Origin: a bacterium
GTDB taxonomy: Bacteria; Gemmatimonadota; Gemmatimonadetes; Gemmatimonadales; Gemmatimonadaceae
Assembly (NCBI GenBank): GCA_021802745.1
Contig: JAJZRK010000037.1
Location: forward strand, 1-18,376
Direction of reading: 5' to 3'
DNA length: 18,376 nucleotides
Shown: one piece after another, positions 16,160 through 18,376 of the stretch
Position numbering within the stretch: position 1 is the stretch's first letter
Layout of the letters: each line of letters starts with the position of its first letter
Translations under genes and position numbers: made by a program
The notes under the pieces: generated by a model
The model's input: the letters and a program-made list of their open reading frames with translations, nothing else
What the model was told of the DNA's origin: nothing
Databases searched by the model: none

Positions 16160-18376
16160 GTGGCTGACACCCTGCCGACCGCCAACCCCGGCATCGCGTC
16201 ATTGGACGCGCGGATTCGCGCATTGCTGCGCGAGTTGCCGCGCGAGCAGGCGACGCTGCTCGAGGCGCATCTGCTCGATCGCGATCGAGAGGTTGCCGCC
16301 GCGGAGCGTCGCGCCGAGCGCGTGCAGCGTTTGCACGAAGCGGCGTCGTCCCTCCTGCGCTCGCTCGACCGCGACGAACTCGAGCTCGAGGTGGCGCTCC
16401 AACTGCTTCACGTGGTGCACGCCGATGGCGTGATCATTGCGCGTCCGCCGGTGGCGCCGGGTGACGCGGCGGAGGCGAGGGTGCACGTGACGCCCGAGGG
16501 GCCGGCGTCGCTCGACTCGGCCGAACCGCTGGCGATCGTCTTTGATGAGGTAGTTCGCACCGGACGTCCGGCGCGCGTCGCGGGGCGCACCGAGGGACCG
16601 GCGTCGCTGATGGCGAGCCCGATCATGCAGGGATTCCGGCTCGTCGGGCTCATCGGCGTCTATTCGAGCGAGGCGCGCGGCTTCAGCGACGAGGACCTCG
16701 ACGCCACGCAGACGCTGGCCACCCACGCCGCCACGGCGCTGGTCAACGCGGCGCTCTATGCGCAGAGCGAACGCGAGCGTCGGCAGAGCGGCGCGCTGGC
16801 GTCGCTGGCGCAGGCGCTGGGCTCCGCGGCGCGCCTGCCCGACGTGCTGCGGCTCGGGCTGCGGCACGCGATTGCGCTCTTCGGCACGGAAGGCGCGGAT
16901 ATCGCGCTGCGCCGGGACGAGTTTCTGCAGATCGTCTCGGCGGAAGGGGCCGCGCGTCCGCTGCAGGGCATGTTCCTGCCGATGAACGCCTCGGTGTCGG
17001 GACGTGCCGTGCGCGAGGCGCGCGTGATCGCGACCAACGACGCGGCCACCGATCCCGACTCGTTCGAACCGACGCGCCGCCTCGCGTCCATCAAGCGAAG
17101 CCTCGTGGCGCCGATGCTGACCGCCGGCCAGGCCGTCGGCGTGCTGGGCCTGGTGAACCGCGAGCGGCCGTTTGACGCCGAGGACGGGCGCATGCTGCAG
17201 CAGTTCGCCTCGCAGTTGGCGGTGGCGATCGTGAACGCGCGGCTGTACGACGAGGCGGCCGAGGCGCAGCGCGAGATCAGCGCCGCGTTCGAGGCGATCG
17301 GCGACGGCATCGTGGTGTTGGACGCGGAAGCGCGGGTCGTGCGGTACAACGCGCGCTTCCTCGAGATCGCCGGCCTGCCGTCGGCCGACGGGGCGCGCGG
17401 GCGCGACTTCTACGATACGATCCTTCACGAGGCGCGGGAGCTGACCGAGGAGACGGCAGTGGGCCAGGCCATCCTGGGCCCGCGGTTGGCGCGCGAGCAG
17501 CTGCGCTCGGCCTGGAACGGCCGGGTGCTCGAGATTCTCGCGGCGCCGCATCCGGGGACGGGCGGGGCGGTGGTGTCGGTGAACGACATGACCGCCATGC
17601 ACGCCCTCGCCGAGCAGCACCGGCTGGTGGTGGAGAACACGACGGATGCCATCCTGATCACGTCGGCCGAGGGCGTGGTGGAGTTTGCGAACCCGGCGGC
17701 GCACCGGCTGTTCGGCGCGGCGGAGGAACTGGTCGGCACGCGCATCGGCGGGCTGGTGCCGGCGAGCGAGGCCACGGTCTGGGCCGAGGCCATCGCGCGG
17801 TCGCGGCGCGGCGACGCGGCGCGCATTGACGGCACGGTGGTGCCGGCCGACGGCAATCGCCGCCAGGTGTCGGTGCGGCTGGCCCCGATGGCGGAGGACC
17901 AGCACGTGCACCGGCTGGTCATCACGCTGCGCGACGTGACCGACGAGGTGCAGGCGCGCGACGAGATGCTGGTGGCCAACGCCCGCTACCGCGACCTCGT
18001 GGAGATGGCGGCGGAGGCGATCGTGACACTCGACACGCGGGGCACGATCACCTCGGTCAACCCGGCCGGCGAGCTGGTGGTGGGCCATCACCGCGGCACG
18101 ATTGTGGGACGATCGTACCATGCCTTCCTCGAGCCGGTGGAATCGAAGGAGCTGGAGGATGCATTCAACGCGGCGGTCGCGGGCAAGCTCCTGCGCGTCG
18201 AGATGCACCTCACGCGCGACGGCGGCAACCGGCGCCTGCTCGCCGTGTCGCTCTCGCCCATGCGCCGCGCCGGCGTGGTCGTCGGTGTGCTGGGCGTCGC
18301 CCGCGACGTCACGGAGGAGCGGGAGCACGCCGCCGCCCTCGAGCGCGCCGAGGAGCGCTACACGCGCCTCTTCGAG
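16160..18376 (+). CDS. Multidomain GAF-GAF-PAS-PAS-PAS sensor protein, C-terminus beyond the window
   Basis: An open frame of 739 codons runs from a GTG at 16160 to the window end without a stop. After a charged helical lead (about 1-55) come two GAF domains (about 56-200 and 207-365; the second has FLPMNASVSGRAVREAR and LVAPMLTAGQAVGVLGLVN). Three PAS domains follow, starting near 371 (AAFEAIGDGIVVLDAEARV), 486 (VVENTTDAILITSAEGVV) and 607 (LVEMAAEAIVTLDTRGTI). Each ends with a linker of the NDMTAMHALAEQH, DVTDEVQARDEM or DVTEEREHAAALERAEERY type. The last residues, RYTRLFE, look like the start of a fourth PAS. No output domain is visible; a histidine kinase or diguanylate cyclase downstream is expected. 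There is no membrane segment, so it senses cytoplasmic signals. Ligands are not identifiable. Confidence 0.88.
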   Translation, partial: MADTLPTANPGIASLDARIRALLRELPREQATLLEAHLLDRDREVAAAERRAERVQRLHEAASSLLRSLDRDELELEVALQLLHVVHADGVIIARPPVAPGDAAEARVHVTPEGPASLDSAEPLAIVFDEVVRTGRPARVAGRTEGPASLMASPIMQGFRLVGLIGVYSSEARGFSDEDLDATQTLATHAATALVNAALYAQSERERRQSGALASLAQALGSAARLPDVLRLGLRHAIALFGTEGADIALRRDEFLQIVSAEGAARPLQGMFLPMNASVSGRAVREARVIATNDAATDPDSFEPTRRLASIKRSLVAPMLTAGQAVGVLGLVNRERPFDAEDGRMLQQFASQLAVAIVNARLYDEAAEAQREISAAFEAIGDGIVVLDAEARVVRYNARFLEIAGLPSADGARGRDFYDTILHEARELTEETAVGQAILGPRLAREQLRSAWNGRVLEILAAPHPGTGGAVVSVNDMTAMHALAEQHRLVVENTTDAILITSAEGVVEFANPAAHRLFGAAEELVGTRIGGLVPASEATVWAEAIARSRRGDAARIDGTVVPADGNRRQVSVRLAPMAEDQHVHRLVITLRDVTDEVQARDEMLVANARYRDLVEMAAEAIVTLDTRGTITSVNPAGELVVGHHRGTIVGRSYHAFLEPVESKELEDAFNAAVAGKLLRVEMHLTRDGGNRRLLAVSLSPMRRAGVVVGVLGVARDVTEEREHAAALERAEERYTRLFE

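Noticed and set aside
16199..18328. Long minus-strand open frame opposite the sensor gene (about 709 codons)
   Set aside because: The plus strand gives continuous GAF and PAS domains; the antisense product is low-complexity His/Arg-rich, as expected from a shadow frame.

Overview
The window is 18.4 kb of very GC-rich DNA, near 70% G+C by eye. It is almost fully coding and comes from a diderm bacterium, as shown by an Omp85 outer-membrane assembly protein followed by a TamB homologue. A short SigA-type sigma factor, Myxococcus-style HRDxSPxN kinases, many GTG starts and a Cys-paired outer-membrane assembly protein fit Gemmatimonadota or a related group. That placement is inference from protein style, not from a marker gene.

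Layout. The left part (1-6532) is all on the minus strand. In transcription order it holds a serine/threonine kinase, a PduO-type cobalamin adenosyltransferase overlapping aroB, a gap with a good sigma-70 promoter and a 17-bp palindrome, a short sigma-70 factor with a terminator, then glcD-glcE and the first codons of a probable glcF, the glycolate oxidase subunits, coupled by ATGA overlaps. The right part (6612-18376) is on the plus strand except for one gene. It holds a thioredoxin-reductase-like ferredoxin-NADP reductase, then Omp85-TamB-lipid kinase packed with almost no spacing, then a large GAF-GAF-PAS-PAS-PAS sensor that runs off the window end.

The stretch that does not fit is 7628-8248. 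A minus-strand gene for a four-helix-bundle protein (23S rRNA intervening-sequence / Avd-like family) is enclosed by inverted repeats: 32 bp perfect, 59 bp with a few mismatches. Each repeat is itself made of 13-bp tandem units. The gene's stop codon lies inside one inverted repeat and its start codon inside a small hairpin. This looks like a compact mobile or repeat-propagating element wedged between two housekeeping genes. Two further short-period repeat loci lie in the same window: a 35-bp-arm palindrome of 7-bp units upstream of glcD, and four perfect 7-bp units inside the 3' end of glcD that encode an odd C-terminal tail. Together they suggest a genome that accumulates short-period repeats, one set of which travels with the four-helix-bundle gene.

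Functionally, the right-hand operon is envelope biogenesis: Omp85 and TamB for outer-membrane proteins and lipid transport, with a diacylglycerol-kinase-family enzyme alongside. The left half mixes central metabolism (glycolate oxidation, chorismate synthesis, cobalamin activation) with regulation (sigma factor, kinase). The palindromic hexamer RTCGAY is almost absent across the whole window, and this shows up as a switch of the Ile codon before Asp.
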